Below are positions 1 to 8,960 of a stretch of 64,000 bases of DNA, one piece after another. Position 1 is the stretch's first letter, and each line of letters begins with the position of its first letter. Source of the DNA: Actinomycetota bacterium (GTDB lineage Bacteria > Actinomycetota > Actinomycetes > Nanopelagicales > Nanopelagicaceae); NCBI GenBank assembly GCA_947371865.1, contig CANBRH010000002.1, positions 1 through 64,000 on the forward strand, read 5' to 3'. The notes under the pieces are model-generated. The model was not told the origin of the DNA. It made no database searches and saw nothing but the letters and a program-made list of their open reading frames with translations. The position numbers and the translations under genes were made by a program.

Positions 1-140
1 GGTTCGATGCCACATTCATATGCATCGGACTTGGCGCGGTTATAACGCTTTGGACCAGTAATGGCGGCAGCAACCACAGAGATAGCGGCGAAGCCAAAAC
101 CAACTGCTCCAATTACTAAAATCGGCACATATGGGTTCAC
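1..140 (-). CDS. nuoA: NADH-quinone oxidoreductase subunit A, N-terminal part (runs off the left edge)
   Basis: Partial gene; the first 46 residues are visible from a GTG at 138-140. The translation starts MNPYVPILVIGAVGFG, a hydrophobic first helix, and continues to a PKRYN...SDAYECGIE segment. That is the well-known NuoA signature preceding the conserved loop, where the Cys-Gly of YECG is near-invariant. NuoA is a membrane subunit of complex I, which oxidises NADH and reduces menaquinone in this type of organism. It begins 25 nt after menG on the same strand, so quinone methylation and the first quinone-reducing complex are probably cotranscribed. The rest of the nuo operon should lie to the left of the window. 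Too short for usual ORF cut-offs, but the motif is clear. Confidence 0.88.
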   Translation of the reverse strand, partial: MNPYVPILVIGAVGFGFAAISVVAAAITGPKRYNRAKSDAYECGIE

Positions 141-165
141 GGTTCTGAAGTCTAGGGGTTGATGA

Positions 166-876
166 CTAGTGCGTTGGTTCGCTCTTGGGCTTATATCCAG
201 TGTGAACTGCGACAATCCCAAATGTCAGGTTTTGCCAACCGACGCGTTCCCATCCGGCTTCATTAAGGAGCGCTGCTAATCCTTTTTGATTAGGCCAAGC
301 TCTTATTGATTCCGCTAGATAAATATATGCATCGGGATTGGAAGAAACCTTCTTGGCAATAGCTGGAAGGGCGCGCATGAGATAACGCAGGTAAATGATC
401 CGAAAAATTGCATTGGTGGGTTGAGAGAACTCGGCAATAACGATGCGACCACCGGGCCGGGTTACCCGTAGCGCCTCTTTGAGGGCGGCCAAGGTGTCGG
501 AAGTGTTGCGCAACCCAAAAGAAATGGTCGAAATGTCGAAATTGTCCGCTTTAAAGGGGAGATTAAGGGCATCCCCTTGGGTAAATGGCAGATCTGGGTG
601 GCGCTTACGCCCGGCGGCGAGCATTCCTTCCGAGAAATCCAGCGGAATCACCTCGGCGCCACGGTCAGCTAACGGGCGGCTAGAGGAGCCAGTTCCGGCG
701 GCAATATCGAGAATCTTCATCCCATGCTTGGGGTCAATGGTGGCCGTAACCACTCGACGCCAGGCCTTAGTTCGACCCAGACTCAGAAGATCATTGAGGA
801 GGTCGTATCTTTTTGCGACGCCGTCGAACATCTTCGATACGTCTTCAGGGTCCTTATTTAAGCCAGCTCTACTCAC
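166..876 (-). CDS. menG: Demethylmenaquinone methyltransferase
   Basis: Last step of menaquinone synthesis: SAM-dependent C-methylation of demethylmenaquinone. The 236-residue product is class I methyltransferase-like, with motif [10 protein letters not shown] near residues 55-63, the acidic strand [10 protein letters not shown] after it, and the UbiE/MenG family segment ISFGLRN followed by RVTRPGGR. The C-terminus AVHTGYKPK is typical of the family. I place the start at GTG 874-876 because the product then begins [21 protein letters not shown], as actinobacterial MenG proteins do. An in-frame GTG at 907-909 would add 11 residues without family support. It precedes nuoA by 25 nt. Divergent from bioY. 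Confidence 0.95.
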   Translation of the reverse strand: MSRAGLNKDPEDVSKMFDGVAKRYDLLNDLLSLGRTKAWRRVVTATIDPKHGMKILDIAAGTGSSSRPLADRGAEVIPLDFSEGMLAAGRKRHPDLPFTQGDALNLPFKADNFDISTISFGLRNTSDTLAALKEALRVTRPGGRIVIAEFSQPTNAIFRIIYLRYLMRALPAIAKKVSSNPDAYIYLAESIRAWPNQKGLAALLNEAGWERVGWQNLTFGIVAVHTGYKPKSEPTH

Positions 877-940
877 CCGTATATTCTCGTTGGAGTAGGC
901 TCGCGCCACAACTTAGCCGAGACCTGAGAATTTAAGGATC

Positions 941-1525
941 GTGAACCTTATGTCTGAAATTGCCACCCTCCGCCAAGCAATCGTCACCCGCTCTACTCTC
1001 CTCACCCAGAGCGGCTTTATTTTGGGCGGAACCCTCTTTCTCGGCCTGATGGCTCAAATCGCCATCCCAGTCCCAGGTTCGCCAGTTCCAGTAACGGGTC
1101 AAACTCTGGCAGTTCTGCTCTTGGGCGCGGCATATGGCGCCAACTTGGGCTTAGCCACTCTTGCGTTCTACATTCTTATGGGCGTTGTCGGCGCACCTAT
1201 CTTTTCTTCCGGCCACCACGGCCTCACATGGCTAACCGGGCCTACAGGCGGATATCTGGTCGGTATGGCGGTCGCTTCCGTTGTCGTTGGCGCGCTTGCT
1301 GGTCGCAAGTGGGATCAGAAAATTGCAACAGTTATCCCAACCATGATCATCGGCGAAATTATTGTGTTCGGTTTCGGATTGACCTGGCTCCAACATGCGA
1401 CTGCAATGACGTGGTCAATGACTTTTTCCAAAGGGTTCTCACCATTTGTACTTGGTGAAATTATCAAAATCGGAATTGCCAGCACGGCGCTTCCTACCGT
1501 ATGGCGATTTGTCGCAAAGCGATAA
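941..1525 (+). CDS. bioY: Biotin transporter BioY (ECF substrate-binding subunit)
   Basis: A 194-residue integral membrane protein with about six hydrophobic helices. Residues 81-110 carry the BioY signature: GAPIFSSG, then LTGPTGGYLVGM. BioY binds biotin and imports it alone or with EcfA/EcfT energising subunits; no ECF ATPase is seen in the window. Start is GTG 941; an ATG at 950 (MSEIATLR) is an equally good alternative. It is followed 21 nt later by menF on the same strand, so the two may be cotranscribed although their pathways are unrelated. Presence of BioY suggests reliance on external biotin, but the biotin synthesis genes would have to be checked elsewhere in the genome. Confidence 0.92.
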   Translation: MNLMSEIATLRQAIVTRSTLLTQSGFILGGTLFLGLMAQIAIPVPGSPVPVTGQTLAVLLLGAAYGANLGLATLAFYILMGVVGAPIFSSGHHGLTWLTGPTGGYLVGMAVASVVVGALAGRKWDQKIATVIPTMIIGEIIVFGFGLTWLQHATAMTWSMTFSKGFSPFVLGEIIKIGIASTALPTVWRFVAKR

Positions 1526-1546
1526 CCCAACTTAAATAAATAACTT

Positions 1547-2776
1547 GTGCCAACTCTTATAACAACCGAACTTCTCGGCGAGCCACCACGACTCTCCGAG
1601 ATTTCCACTGATCACCTGCTTTCCACTTCTTGGATCCGCGGCGGAGATGGGCTGATTGGCTTTGGAACTTTTGCTAAGACAACAGTCTCTGGTCCAAATA
1701 GATTTATTGAGGCGCGAAAATGGTGGCGAGATCAACTTTCAAAATTTGCCATTCATAACAATGTGCATGGCAGTGGCACCGGGCCAATTCTCTTCACTTC
1801 ATTTTCTTTTTTAGATTCATCTGAATCCGAACTCGTCATTCCAGAAATCATTGTTGGACAAAAGAATGGTCAAGCTTGGATAACGTGGATTGGGTCTGGA
1901 CCGCAACCTGAGATCCAACAACTGCTGGCCGAAAAGTCGACGGCTTCTATTGATTGGCATGATGGTTCGATTTCAAATGACGCGTGGAAAGCTCGGGTAG
2001 CCGATGCTGTTAGTCGGATCAAAAACGGCGATCTCGACAAAGTTGTCCTTGCGCGAGATATCAATGCGACCAGCTCTTCCGAACTTTCGCGTCGCGCTCT
2101 CATCCAGCGACTCGAGAGCCAATATCCATCGACTTGGGTCTTTCTGGTTGCAGATCTATTAGGTGCTACCCCTGAATTGTTAGTCAGGCTCAGTAAGTCC
2201 ATGGTGACTTCTAGAGTCCTAGCCGGAACGATTCGAAAGACTAATGACGAACAGAAAGATTTCGCCTTAGCTGCATCGCTTGCGAAATCCTCCAAGGACC
2301 TAGAAGAGCATGAGTATGCAGTTCGCTCCGTAGCAGATGTGCTTTCTCCTTTCTGTTCCTCTATCAACGTTCCAGATTCACCTTTTGTTTTGCACCTTGC
2401 CAACGTCATGCACTTAGCAACTGACGTGACAGGTGTGGTAAATGAGTCTGCTGCACCCGTCGATATCTTCACGGTGATGGAAAAATTGCATCCATCGGCT
2501 GCGGTGTGTGGCACTCCAACCAAAACCGCCGAGGCGCTCATCATTGAAATCGAAGGAATGAATCGTTCGCGCTATGCCGGGCCAGTCGGTTGGATTGATG
2601 CGCGTGGCGATGGAGAAATGGGTATTGCGCTTCGATGCGGAGAAATATCATCTGACCGAAAAAACATTCGACTTTTTGCCGGCTGTGGAATTGTTGCCGG
2701 TTCTATCCCAGAAGAAGAATTAGCAGAGAGTCAATCTAAATTATTGCCTATGCGAACTGCGCTGGAAACAATCTGA
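1547..2776 (+). CDS. menF: Isochorismate synthase
   Basis: Converts chorismate to isochorismate, the entry step to menaquinone. The 409-residue product has the chorismate-binding fold in its C-terminal 260 residues: KVVLARDI with the catalytic Lys at 165, GATPELLV at 206-213, the HPSAAVCGTPT segment at 315-325, SRYAGPVGWID at 341-351, and CGIVAGS plus a Glu-rich tail near 380-395 that positions Mg2+. Starts at GTG 1547 with no clear Shine-Dalgarno, 21 nt after bioY. Its 3' end runs 46 bp into the convergent menD gene, so both stop regions are shared coding sequence. A salicylate or anthranilate synthase is less likely given the men neighbours. Confidence 0.93.
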   Translation: MPTLITTELLGEPPRLSEISTDHLLSTSWIRGGDGLIGFGTFAKTTVSGPNRFIEARKWWRDQLSKFAIHNNVHGSGTGPILFTSFSFLDSSESELVIPEIIVGQKNGQAWITWIGSGPQPEIQQLLAEKSTASIDWHDGSISNDAWKARVADAVSRIKNGDLDKVVLARDINATSSSELSRRALIQRLESQYPSTWVFLVADLLGATPELLVRLSKSMVTSRVLAGTIRKTNDEQKDFALAASLAKSSKDLEEHEYAVRSVADVLSPFCSSINVPDSPFVLHLANVMHLATDVTGVVNESAAPVDIFTVMEKLHPSAAVCGTPTKTAEALIIEIEGMNRSRYAGPVGWIDARGDGEMGIALRCGEISSDRKNIRLFAGCGIVAGSIPEEELAESQSKLLPMRTALETI

Positions 2777-4317
2777 GTTAATTCCTTAAGCTTGGCCGCA
2801 TTAAAATCCCGATCTGGAACTTCAACAACAACAATGTCAACACCAGGTGACTGGTGCGCGATGATCGACTTTATATCAGAAGATGTCTTAACGCGATCGG
2901 CTGGGATTCCAAATCCCCGAACGATGCGTGCAAGATCATTGTTATGGGCTGTTCCGAAAATCGTTTCAAAGCCTTTTGCCTCGGCATGAGGAAGGGTTGA
3001 AAATATTCCGCCGCCGTTATTGTCCAAAACGAAAATAGTCAGATTTACTTTTGGAATATTTACAAGTGCCGAAATATCGTGCAAGAAGGTTAGGTCGCCC
3101 ATGACGGCATAGGCTCGTTCAAATCTTGTCGCAATCCCCAACGCGGTTGAAATATTGCCATCGATGCCTGCAAGTCCACGGTTGGCGAAAACTGAGATTC
3201 CGGCCCGTGGTTCTGCAAAAGCTTCAATGTCGCGAATCGGACGAGATGAGCCGATGAAAAGTGCGCTCTCATCTGCCAGGGCGGCGGCAATCGTGCGGAC
3301 TGCTTCTTGTTCCGACCATGAAACTTCAGAAACGATCGCGGTGTGCGCAATATGGCTGATGCTTTCCCATAATTGCTTCCATGTTGGATCTTCCGTTTGG
3401 CTTTGCTGAATTCGCGGCATGGTCAGATAGGCATGGTCGGCCTGGCGCGCGGAATCGACCTCGGCCATTCGCGGATCAATAACCGAGACTTCGCTGGCAC
3501 CTTGGACATAGGCATTAATGCTGCGAGAGAGAGTAGTGCGACCAATAACCACGATTCTTGCAGGGTGGAGCAGAGCCCGAACCTTTTCGTCCGCAAGAAA
3601 AAGCGCAGAATGAGCGATGGCAGTAGGAAAAGAGAGTGGATCTTCAGCGACGATGGGCCAGTTCAAGTGGTCGGCGAAGTTTTCGATCTCAGCGACGGAG
3701 AAGCCAGCACGATCGTGGCCGATAACCAGAACCCCGCCGGTTCCAAAATCTACGGAGTCGCCTTCAGCCGTTACGGTCTCTTGTGCTCGGGAGGTGAAGC
3801 CTGCCAACCAATCCAAACCATCTTCAACCACCAAAGGTTCAGAGAATTGGACGTTCAGTTGAACCGGTCCATCGGTAAGGGCCTTGGATAGATCCATGAT
3901 TTCAGCGATATCGAAAGATTTAACGTGTGGATAGAGGGCTGCCTGTTCCGTTGTTTGGTTGGCACCTGTCTTTCGCAAGCTCTCTGGTCGATCGGCAGTT
4001 ATAAAAATTAATTTGTTGTTGTTATGTAGAGCCTCAAGTGCTGCTGGATGATAATTAGCCGCAGCCGTACCGCTGGTGCAAATCAGGGCCACATAGTTAT
4101 TAGATGCTTTGGAAATTCCCAGACCAAAGAATGCGGCACCACGCTCATCAATTCGTACATGAAGGTCTAATAACCCTCTCTCCGCAGCTTCATAAAGTGC
4201 CACCGATAACGGCGCATTACGCGAGCCTGGCGAGAGTACGAAATCAGTTACTCCGAGTTCAAGTAATTGCCGAACAATTGATCTGGCTAGATGAGTTGCT
4301 GAAATCACTTCAACCAC
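2731..4317 (-). CDS. menD: 2-succinyl-5-enolpyruvyl-6-hydroxy-3-cyclohexene-1-carboxylate synthase
   Basis: Thiamine-diphosphate enzyme that joins 2-oxoglutarate to isochorismate. Length 528 residues, normal for MenD. Visible in order: SPGSRNAPLS near 28-37, ERGAAFFGLG with the TPP-activating Glu region near 58, TSGTAAANYHPA near 80, ANQTTEQ, RPIRDIE and FANRGLAGIDG in the middle domain, then GDLTFLHDISAL followed by DNNGGGIFS, the TPP/Mg-binding motif. Start GTG 4315-4317; it overlaps the upstream menC stop by 13 bp. It is the last gene of the menB-menC-menD run and collides tail to tail with menF over 46 bp. Confidence 0.96.
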   Translation of the reverse strand: MVEVISATHLARSIVRQLLELGVTDFVLSPGSRNAPLSVALYEAAERGLLDLHVRIDERGAAFFGLGISKASNNYVALICTSGTAAANYHPAALEALHNNNKLIFITADRPESLRKTGANQTTEQAALYPHVKSFDIAEIMDLSKALTDGPVQLNVQFSEPLVVEDGLDWLAGFTSRAQETVTAEGDSVDFGTGGVLVIGHDRAGFSVAEIENFADHLNWPIVAEDPLSFPTAIAHSALFLADEKVRALLHPARIVVIGRTTLSRSINAYVQGASEVSVIDPRMAEVDSARQADHAYLTMPRIQQSQTEDPTWKQLWESISHIAHTAIVSEVSWSEQEAVRTIAAALADESALFIGSSRPIRDIEAFAEPRAGISVFANRGLAGIDGNISTALGIATRFERAYAVMGDLTFLHDISALVNIPKVNLTIFVLDNNGGGIFSTLPHAEAKGFETIFGTAHNNDLARIVRGFGIPADRVKTSSDIKSIIAHQSPGVDIVVVEVPDRDFNAAKLKELTQIVSSAVRIGNNLD

Positions 4318-5306
4318 CCCAAATCTTTTACTTCCTCGGACAACCCAGAGTTCCAGATTGATGTAATTCTATTTTGCCACCAGTTATGACGCTCGGGGCT
4401 AGCCAAATACTTATGCAGTTGCCCACTCGATGGCGTTGATCTGCCCACTGAAATCACGCCGTTAATTGCAACGACAGGTGGTTCGACCACATCGTCCATC
4501 AAAAGTGAAACCGTGCCCAGTCCGCAGGCGTACTCGGCGCCAGAGAGTGAGGCCGCAAGCGCAGCAGAGTGCGAAATACCAATTCCAGTATCAAGTGCAC
4601 TGGAGACGACGGCAGGTAGACCAATACTTTCTATAAGTCCTCGTGCGGCGGCTATCCCCCCAGAAGGTGCCCACTTCACTATCGCAACGTCTGCTACTTC
4701 ACGCAGCGCAGCTAAATCTGAACCCAGGTTTTTCCTTATTGATTCATCGACTGCAATTTTGAACGGGATCTCTGCCTTCAGAGCGCGAAGATCTTCCAGA
4801 GCCAAACATGGTTGCTCGACATATTCAAAGACTTTTCCAAAGCGCAAGTGATAATCGTGCAAATTCAAAAGCGCTTGTTGCAACGACCAACCACCATTTA
4901 CGTCGAGTCGGATCTTGGCATCTGGGACTTCCTCTAGAGCCGCTTCCACTAAATAGTGATCGTTTTCGAAATCATCAATCTTTATTTTGATCGTTGTGCA
5001 ACCAGGAAAGCGCGCCAATACTTCCGGCACTTTTTCTGCTGAAACTCTGGGCAACGTGGCATTAACTTTTACTTCGCCCCGCAGAAGTCTGGGCCACTCT
5101 TGATACGCCCCTTCAACCGCAGCTTTTAGCCACGTTCTCGCCTCATTGTTGTCATATTCCAGAAATGGTGAAAATTCGCTCCAACCCGCGGGCCCACGAA
5201 AGAGCGCCGCTTCCCGCACATTGATTCCACGGAAATCAGTTCGAGTAGGAATGGCAACTACGATGAAGTCGTTAAAGACTTCCCGGAATTGGGCTGCCGA
5301 ACTCAT
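4305..5306 (-). CDS. menC: o-succinylbenzoate synthase
   Basis: Enolase-superfamily dehydratase making o-succinylbenzoate from SHCHC. In 333 residues the catalytic set is visible: KIKI at 107-110 (KxK lysine), RLDVNGGW with Asp135, EQPC with Glu164, AVDES with Asp187, and the opposite base Lys211 in IVKWAPSGG. The three acids would bind Mg2+. Length fits actinobacterial MenC. Starts at ATG 5304-5306, 6 bp after the menB stop, and overlaps menD by 13 bp, so menB-menC-menD is almost certainly one transcript. Dipeptide epimerases share the fold, but the position between menB and menD settles the role. Confidence 0.95.
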   Translation of the reverse strand: MSSAAQFREVFNDFIVVAIPTRTDFRGINVREAALFRGPAGWSEFSPFLEYDNNEARTWLKAAVEGAYQEWPRLLRGEVKVNATLPRVSAEKVPEVLARFPGCTTIKIKIDDFENDHYLVEAALEEVPDAKIRLDVNGGWSLQQALLNLHDYHLRFGKVFEYVEQPCLALEDLRALKAEIPFKIAVDESIRKNLGSDLAALREVADVAIVKWAPSGGIAAARGLIESIGLPAVVSSALDTGIGISHSAALAASLSGAEYACGLGTVSLLMDDVVEPPVVAINGVISVGRSTPSSGQLHKYLASPERHNWWQNRITSIWNSGLSEEVKDLGWLK

Positions 5307-5312
5307 CGAGAT

Positions 5313-6191
5313 TTAAGGACGCTTTGGAAACTTGTCGAAGTTTGGCAAACGCTTCTCTTTGTAAGCATCGCGACCTTCTTGCCCTTCTTCCGATAAATAG
5401 AAGAGCAGAGTGGCATCGCCTGCTAGTTGTTGGACCCCGGCTAGGCCATCGTCTGCAGCATTAAGCCCTGCCTTCAAGAGACGAAGCGCCATAGGCGAGT
5501 GACGCAACATTTCACGGCACCAAGAAACTGTCTCTGCTTCTAACTCTGCAACCGGCACAACGGTATTAACCAGTCCCATATCGAGTGCTTCTTGCGCATC
5601 GTATTGACGGCACAAGAACCAAATTTCGCGCGCTTTCTTCTGTCCAATATGTGCAGCTAATAATCCAGCTCCGTATCCGCCGTCGAATGAGCCAACCATT
5701 GGGCCGGTCTGCCCGAACTTGGCGTTGTCAGCCGCAATGGTTATGTCACAGACAACGTGCAGTACGTGCCCGCCGCCGACGGCCCAACCTGCCACCATCG
5801 CAACAACAGGCTTTGGTAGACGACGAATTTGGATTTGTAGATCGAGAACGTTGAGACGTCCGATTCCTTTCTTAGCCAAAGCATCAGAACCTAAGTAACC
5901 ATCATCGCCGCGCACATTGATATCTCCGCCCGAGCAAAATGCTTCGGTGCCTGCACCGGAAAAAATAACAACGCCTACGCGTTCGTCATCGCGAGCTAAG
6001 GAAAAGGCTTCTTGTAATTCAAAAAGCGTTTGAGGCCGGAAGGCGTTATGAACTTCGGGACGGTTAATAGTTATTTTTGCCATGCCTTCAGCAACTAAAT
6101 AGGTAATGTCGCTAAAAGCTTCGCTACCCTCCCCAACTTGCCAATCAGGAATCGTCCGTGCGCCTGGTTCACGTTTAAACGGCTTGCTCAC
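5313..6191 (-). CDS. menB: 1,4-dihydroxy-2-naphthoyl-CoA synthase
   Basis: Crotonase-fold enzyme closing the naphthoquinol ring from OSB-CoA. The frame is open to 6779, but the family-like protein starts at GTG 6189-6191 ([10 protein letters not shown]...), preceded by a GGGGG Shine-Dalgarno, giving 292 residues. Upstream codons run antisense through menE and are not family-like. Motifs: [12 protein letters not shown], then [14 protein letters not shown] (oxyanion hole and CoA site), [17 protein letters not shown], and [15 protein letters not shown], which is diagnostic of MenB. First gene of the menBCD run and divergent from menE with only about 40 bp between starts. Confidence 0.97.
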   Translation of the reverse strand: MSKPFKREPGARTIPDWQVGEGSEAFSDITYLVAEGMAKITINRPEVHNAFRPQTLFELQEAFSLARDDERVGVVIFSGAGTEAFCSGGDINVRGDDGYLGSDALAKKGIGRLNVLDLQIQIRRLPKPVVAMVAGWAVGGGHVLHVVCDITIAADNAKFGQTGPMVGSFDGGYGAGLLAAHIGQKKAREIWFLCRQYDAQEALDMGLVNTVVPVAELEAETVSWCREMLRHSPMALRLLKAGLNAADDGLAGVQQLAGDATLLFYLSEEGQEGRDAYKEKRLPNFDKFPKRP

Positions 6192-6231
6192 ATTTCCCCC
6201 TTGAAAAAGATATGGATAGCCTACGGTGACC

Positions 6232-7329
6232 ATGGATATTTCGTCACAACGACCGTTGCTCCACACCCTCGACGAGTGGTCGATCCCGCAGAAGACTGAA
6301 GCCCTTTTCCATGCGATTCGGGATTCTGGACCGGCTCTCGCCTTTGGGCCAGTAGGTCGTGTATTTGTCGATCTTGGCACCGCTCTTGTGCTCACGACAT
6401 CTGGAACCACGGGCATTGCCAAGGAAGTTGCGCTCTCCAGCAAGGCTCTAGTTGCCTCTGCACAAGCGGCCCATAAATACCTAGGTGCAAAGAGCGGGCA
6501 GCGCTGGTCACTCCTTCTCCCCACTACCCACATTGCCGGCATCAATGTTTTGATTCGTTCGATCGAATTAGGAACGACTCCAATCGACAATCGCACTCGC
6601 GATGAATATACAGATGCAGATTTTGTTGCCATAGTCCCAACCCAACTGCACCGAGCGCTTCGTGGCGACGACAAACTTTTGAAACACCTGCAAAGTGCAC
6701 AAGCTGTTCTAGTTGGCGGTGCCGCTGCCAGCGATGAACTCGTTTCAGAAGCAAAAGCGCAAGGAATTCGCGTTGTCACTACCTACGGGATGACTGAAAC
6801 TTCTGGTGGATGTATTTACGATGGCCAACCTCTTCCAGGTGTTGAAGTTCGAATAAATGCCGGCGGAGCTATTGAGATCTCTGGCCCCATGCTGGCAAGC
6901 GACTACCTAAATCAGCACGACCTGTGGAGCCAAGTAACGAGTGATGGTTGGTTTACAACCAGCGATCTAGGAGTAGTCGAGAATGGCAAAGTCCGGGTAC
7001 TCGGCCGAAATGATGACCAGATCATCTCCGGTGGAATCAAGATCTCATTGAGCACAATCGAAAGCGAACTTCTTAAGACTTTTCCGCAACAAAGATTCAT
7101 GGCTTTCTCTTTAGAAGATATCGAATGGGGCGAAATCCTCTGCCTGGCTTCAGATGGGGCGATCGATGAAAAAGAAGTTGGTGATCATCTCGCCAGCGTC
7201 TTTGGTAACTATGCAATCCCAAAAGAGTTTCATCAATTAGCGGAACTTCCCATAAAAGGCATTGGGAAGCCCGATCGAATTAGACTTGTCGAGTTGGTTA
7301 TGTCGAAGAAAGATGCGGAGCACAATTAA
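6232..7329 (+). CDS. menE: o-succinylbenzoate-CoA ligase
   Basis: Adenylate-forming ligase that activates o-succinylbenzoate with ATP and CoA. Short (365 residues) compared with the roughly 450-500 of many MenE proteins, as in actinobacteria. P-loop-like [16 protein letters not shown] lies near residues 54-69, HIAGINVL in the middle, [11 protein letters not shown] (A5 motif), TSDLG with the ribose-binding Asp (A7), and [16 protein letters not shown] (A8 hinge). I prefer ATG 6232; GTG 6226 in the same frame sits only 3 nt after a TAGCCT box at 6217-6222, too close for a leaderless start. Its TAA overlaps menA's ATG by one base (TAATG). Confidence 0.94.
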   Translation: MDISSQRPLLHTLDEWSIPQKTEALFHAIRDSGPALAFGPVGRVFVDLGTALVLTTSGTTGIAKEVALSSKALVASAQAAHKYLGAKSGQRWSLLLPTTHIAGINVLIRSIELGTTPIDNRTRDEYTDADFVAIVPTQLHRALRGDDKLLKHLQSAQAVLVGGAAASDELVSEAKAQGIRVVTTYGMTETSGGCIYDGQPLPGVEVRINAGGAIEISGPMLASDYLNQHDLWSQVTSDGWFTTSDLGVVENGKVRVLGRNDDQIISGGIKISLSTIESELLKTFPQQRFMAFSLEDIEWGEILCLASDGAIDEKEVGDHLASVFGNYAIPKEFHQLAELPIKGIGKPDRIRLVELVMSKKDAEHN

Positions 7330-8189
7330 TGAAGAAGTGGCTTCAAGGGGCTAGACCTCGAACCCTGCCTGCTGCGATCGCACCTGTGCTCGTCGGCACT
7401 TCGCTCCACCATTCACATGGCCATTCCATAAATTGGGTCAATGCTTTGCTCGCACTTTCCGTAAGTCTGTTGCTGCAGATCGCCGTTAACTACGCCAACG
7501 ATTACTCCGATGGCGTACGTGGTACCGATGAAGTCCGAGTTGGCCCGGTTCGTCTCGTTGCCAGCGGTTTAGCAACGGCTACTTCCGTCAAAAAAGCGGC
7601 TTATCTAACTTTCACCTTGGCAGCAGTCTTGGGTGTCACCCTCGCGCTACGAACATCGCTCTGGTTAATCGCAGTCGGCGCTGTCGCAATTTTGGCGGCT
7701 TGGACATATACCGGCGGCAGCAAGCCTTATGGCTATCAAGGGTTTGGTGAAATTTCTGTTTTTGTTTTCTTCGGTTTGGTCGCCACGATGGGAAGTTATT
7801 TTGCGCAATCCCAAGAACTCACTTGGGAGAGTTTCCTGGTAGCCATTCCGGTCGGCGCGCTCTCGTGCGCCTTGCTTGCCATAAATAACTTGCGTGACCT
7901 GCCTAAGGATGCACTTGTTGGAAAATTGACCCTGGCAGTTCGATTGGGAGAATCCAAGGCTCGCTATTTCTTCATCAGTCTGCTGGTCATCGCACATCTG
8001 ACCGTTTTGTTAGCAGTAGTCATCTCCCCTTGGGTTTTGGTCAGCATTTTCCTGATTCCGGTGACCATTCAAATCTCTCAGCGAATTCTCGCTGGCGCCG
8101 AAGGGAAAGCGCTCATTCCCTTGCTCGGTAACACCGCCCGCCTGCAATTATTGCTATCCACAACCTTGGCGGTCGCGCTCTTCATCTAA
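7329..8189 (+). CDS. menA: 1,4-dihydroxy-2-naphthoate polyprenyltransferase
   Basis: UbiA-superfamily membrane prenyltransferase attaching the polyprenyl tail to DHNA, giving demethylmenaquinone for MenG. The 286-residue product has about eight or nine hydrophobic helices and both Asp-rich motifs: NYANDYSDGVRGTD at 54-67, which binds Mg-diphosphate, and NNLRDLPKDALVGK near 187-200. The N-terminal WLQGARPRTLPAA is typical of actinobacterial MenA. Translationally coupled to menE by the TAATG junction. Nothing is missing. Confidence 0.96.
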   Translation: MKKWLQGARPRTLPAAIAPVLVGTSLHHSHGHSINWVNALLALSVSLLLQIAVNYANDYSDGVRGTDEVRVGPVRLVASGLATATSVKKAAYLTFTLAAVLGVTLALRTSLWLIAVGAVAILAAWTYTGGSKPYGYQGFGEISVFVFFGLVATMGSYFAQSQELTWESFLVAIPVGALSCALLAINNLRDLPKDALVGKLTLAVRLGESKARYFFISLLVIAHLTVLLAVVISPWVLVSIFLIPVTIQISQRILAGAEGKALIPLLGNTARLQLLLSTTLAVALFI

Positions 8190-8194
8190 GCGGC

Positions 8195-8200
8195 TAAACT
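8195..8200 (+). promoter_or_regulatory. -10 box TAAACT, probable leaderless promoter
   Basis: TAAACT is followed by 7 nt and then the ATG at 8208, with no Shine-Dalgarno between. The spacing would start transcription at or next to the start codon. No convincing -35 is needed or seen. Confidence 0.5.
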
Positions 8201-8207
8201 AAACACC

Positions 8208-8462
8208 ATGCGCATTCTTCTCTACGTCATCCCGCTCGCAATAACTCTCTATGCGCTCTTTGATGTCGCCAGCACTCCTCAGGATCAAGTACGAAATCTG
8301 CCTAAGTGGGCTTGGTTGATTATCGTTATTCTCTTTGAACTTCTTGGCGCCATTGGCTGGTTTATTGCAGGCCGCCCCAAGAAAGTTGCCGGTCCCGGAT
8401 ACCGCAGACCCGGTCGCGTCCTGCCTCCCGATGATGATCCGGATTTTCTTAAGAACCTGTGA
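8208..8462 (+). CDS. PLDc_N-type small membrane protein
   Basis: An 84-residue protein with two hydrophobic helices (about residues 2-20 and 33-53) joined by a QDQVRNLPKWAW loop and ending ELLGAIGWFIAGRPK. This two-helix unit is the PLDc_N domain, found at the N-terminus of cardiolipin synthases and as stand-alone proteins next to menA in many actinobacteria. No phospholipase catalytic HKD motif follows, so it cannot be an enzyme itself. Function unknown; a membrane adaptor is plausible. The last codons overlap the Nudix gene by four bases (GTGA). Confidence 0.8.
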   Translation: MRILLYVIPLAITLYALFDVASTPQDQVRNLPKWAWLIIVILFELLGAIGWFIAGRPKKVAGPGYRRPGRVLPPDDDPDFLKNL

Positions 8463-8956
8463 CATCTGACTTTCAAATCCGTCATGCGGTAAGAATTCTC
8501 TTAGTCGATGAATTAAATCGCTTATTTCTATTCAAAATGATGGATCCCGCCAAGCCCAAGGAATTCTTTTGGTGTCCCGTCGGTGGAGGTATTGAATCGG
8601 GAGAATCGGCAGTAAAAGCTGCAAGACGCGAAGTGGCCGAGGAAACGGGAATGCCAGACCTTGACTTAGGTCCACACATTTGGAATCGCCAAGCAAAGTA
8701 TTCATTCAACGGGAACAAGGTCAATTCGATCGAAACTTGGTTCTTGGCACGCGTTAAAAACTTTGAGATTGATACCTCAAAATTTTCTGATCTGGAACGA
8801 GAAGTCATTCTCGATCACCGCTGGTGGAGTTCAGAGGAATTGTTAACTACTCAGGACCTGCTGACCCCTCGTAACCTTCCCTCTCTGTTTAGGGAACTCC
8901 TCGTCAATGGTTCGCCAAATGTGCCGATCCAGCTCGAACTCGAAGATCACTTTTGA
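8459..8956 (+). CDS. Nudix hydrolase
   Basis: 165-residue protein with a complete Nudix box (G-x5-E-x7-REVAEETGM) at about residues 43-65, the site that binds Mg2+ and hydrolyses nucleoside diphosphates linked to another group. Upstream is the usual strand HAVRILLVDELNRLFLF and downstream an IETWFLARV strand. The substrate cannot be read from the sequence; candidates are 8-oxo-dGTP, ADP-ribose or (di)nucleoside polyphosphates. GTG start overlaps the previous gene's TGA, so it is probably translated by coupling. It ends 4 bp from the convergent ccsB gene. Confidence 0.88.
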   Translation: MTSDFQIRHAVRILLVDELNRLFLFKMMDPAKPKEFFWCPVGGGIESGESAVKAARREVAEETGMPDLDLGPHIWNRQAKYSFNGNKVNSIETWFLARVKNFEIDTSKFSDLEREVILDHRWWSSEELLTTQDLLTPRNLPSLFRELLVNGSPNVPIQLELEDHF

Positions 8957-8960
8957 ACTT

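Noticed and set aside
443..898. Open frame of 151 codons on the plus strand opposite menG
   Set aside because: Antisense shadow of menG; Arg/Ser-rich composition, no family resemblance and no start signals.
1870..2544. Minus-strand open frame of 224 codons inside menF
   Set aside because: Ser/Thr/Arg-rich antisense reading of menF; no start region or homology.
6192..6779. N-terminal extension of menB
   Set aside because: The frame is open, but it lies antisense to menE, is not MenB-like, and the GTG at 6191 has a good Shine-Dalgarno.
8459..8956. Nudix protein as the missing C-terminal domain of the short MutY
   Set aside because: The Nudix domain of MutY lacks a working box, whereas this one is intact and encoded far away beside menA.
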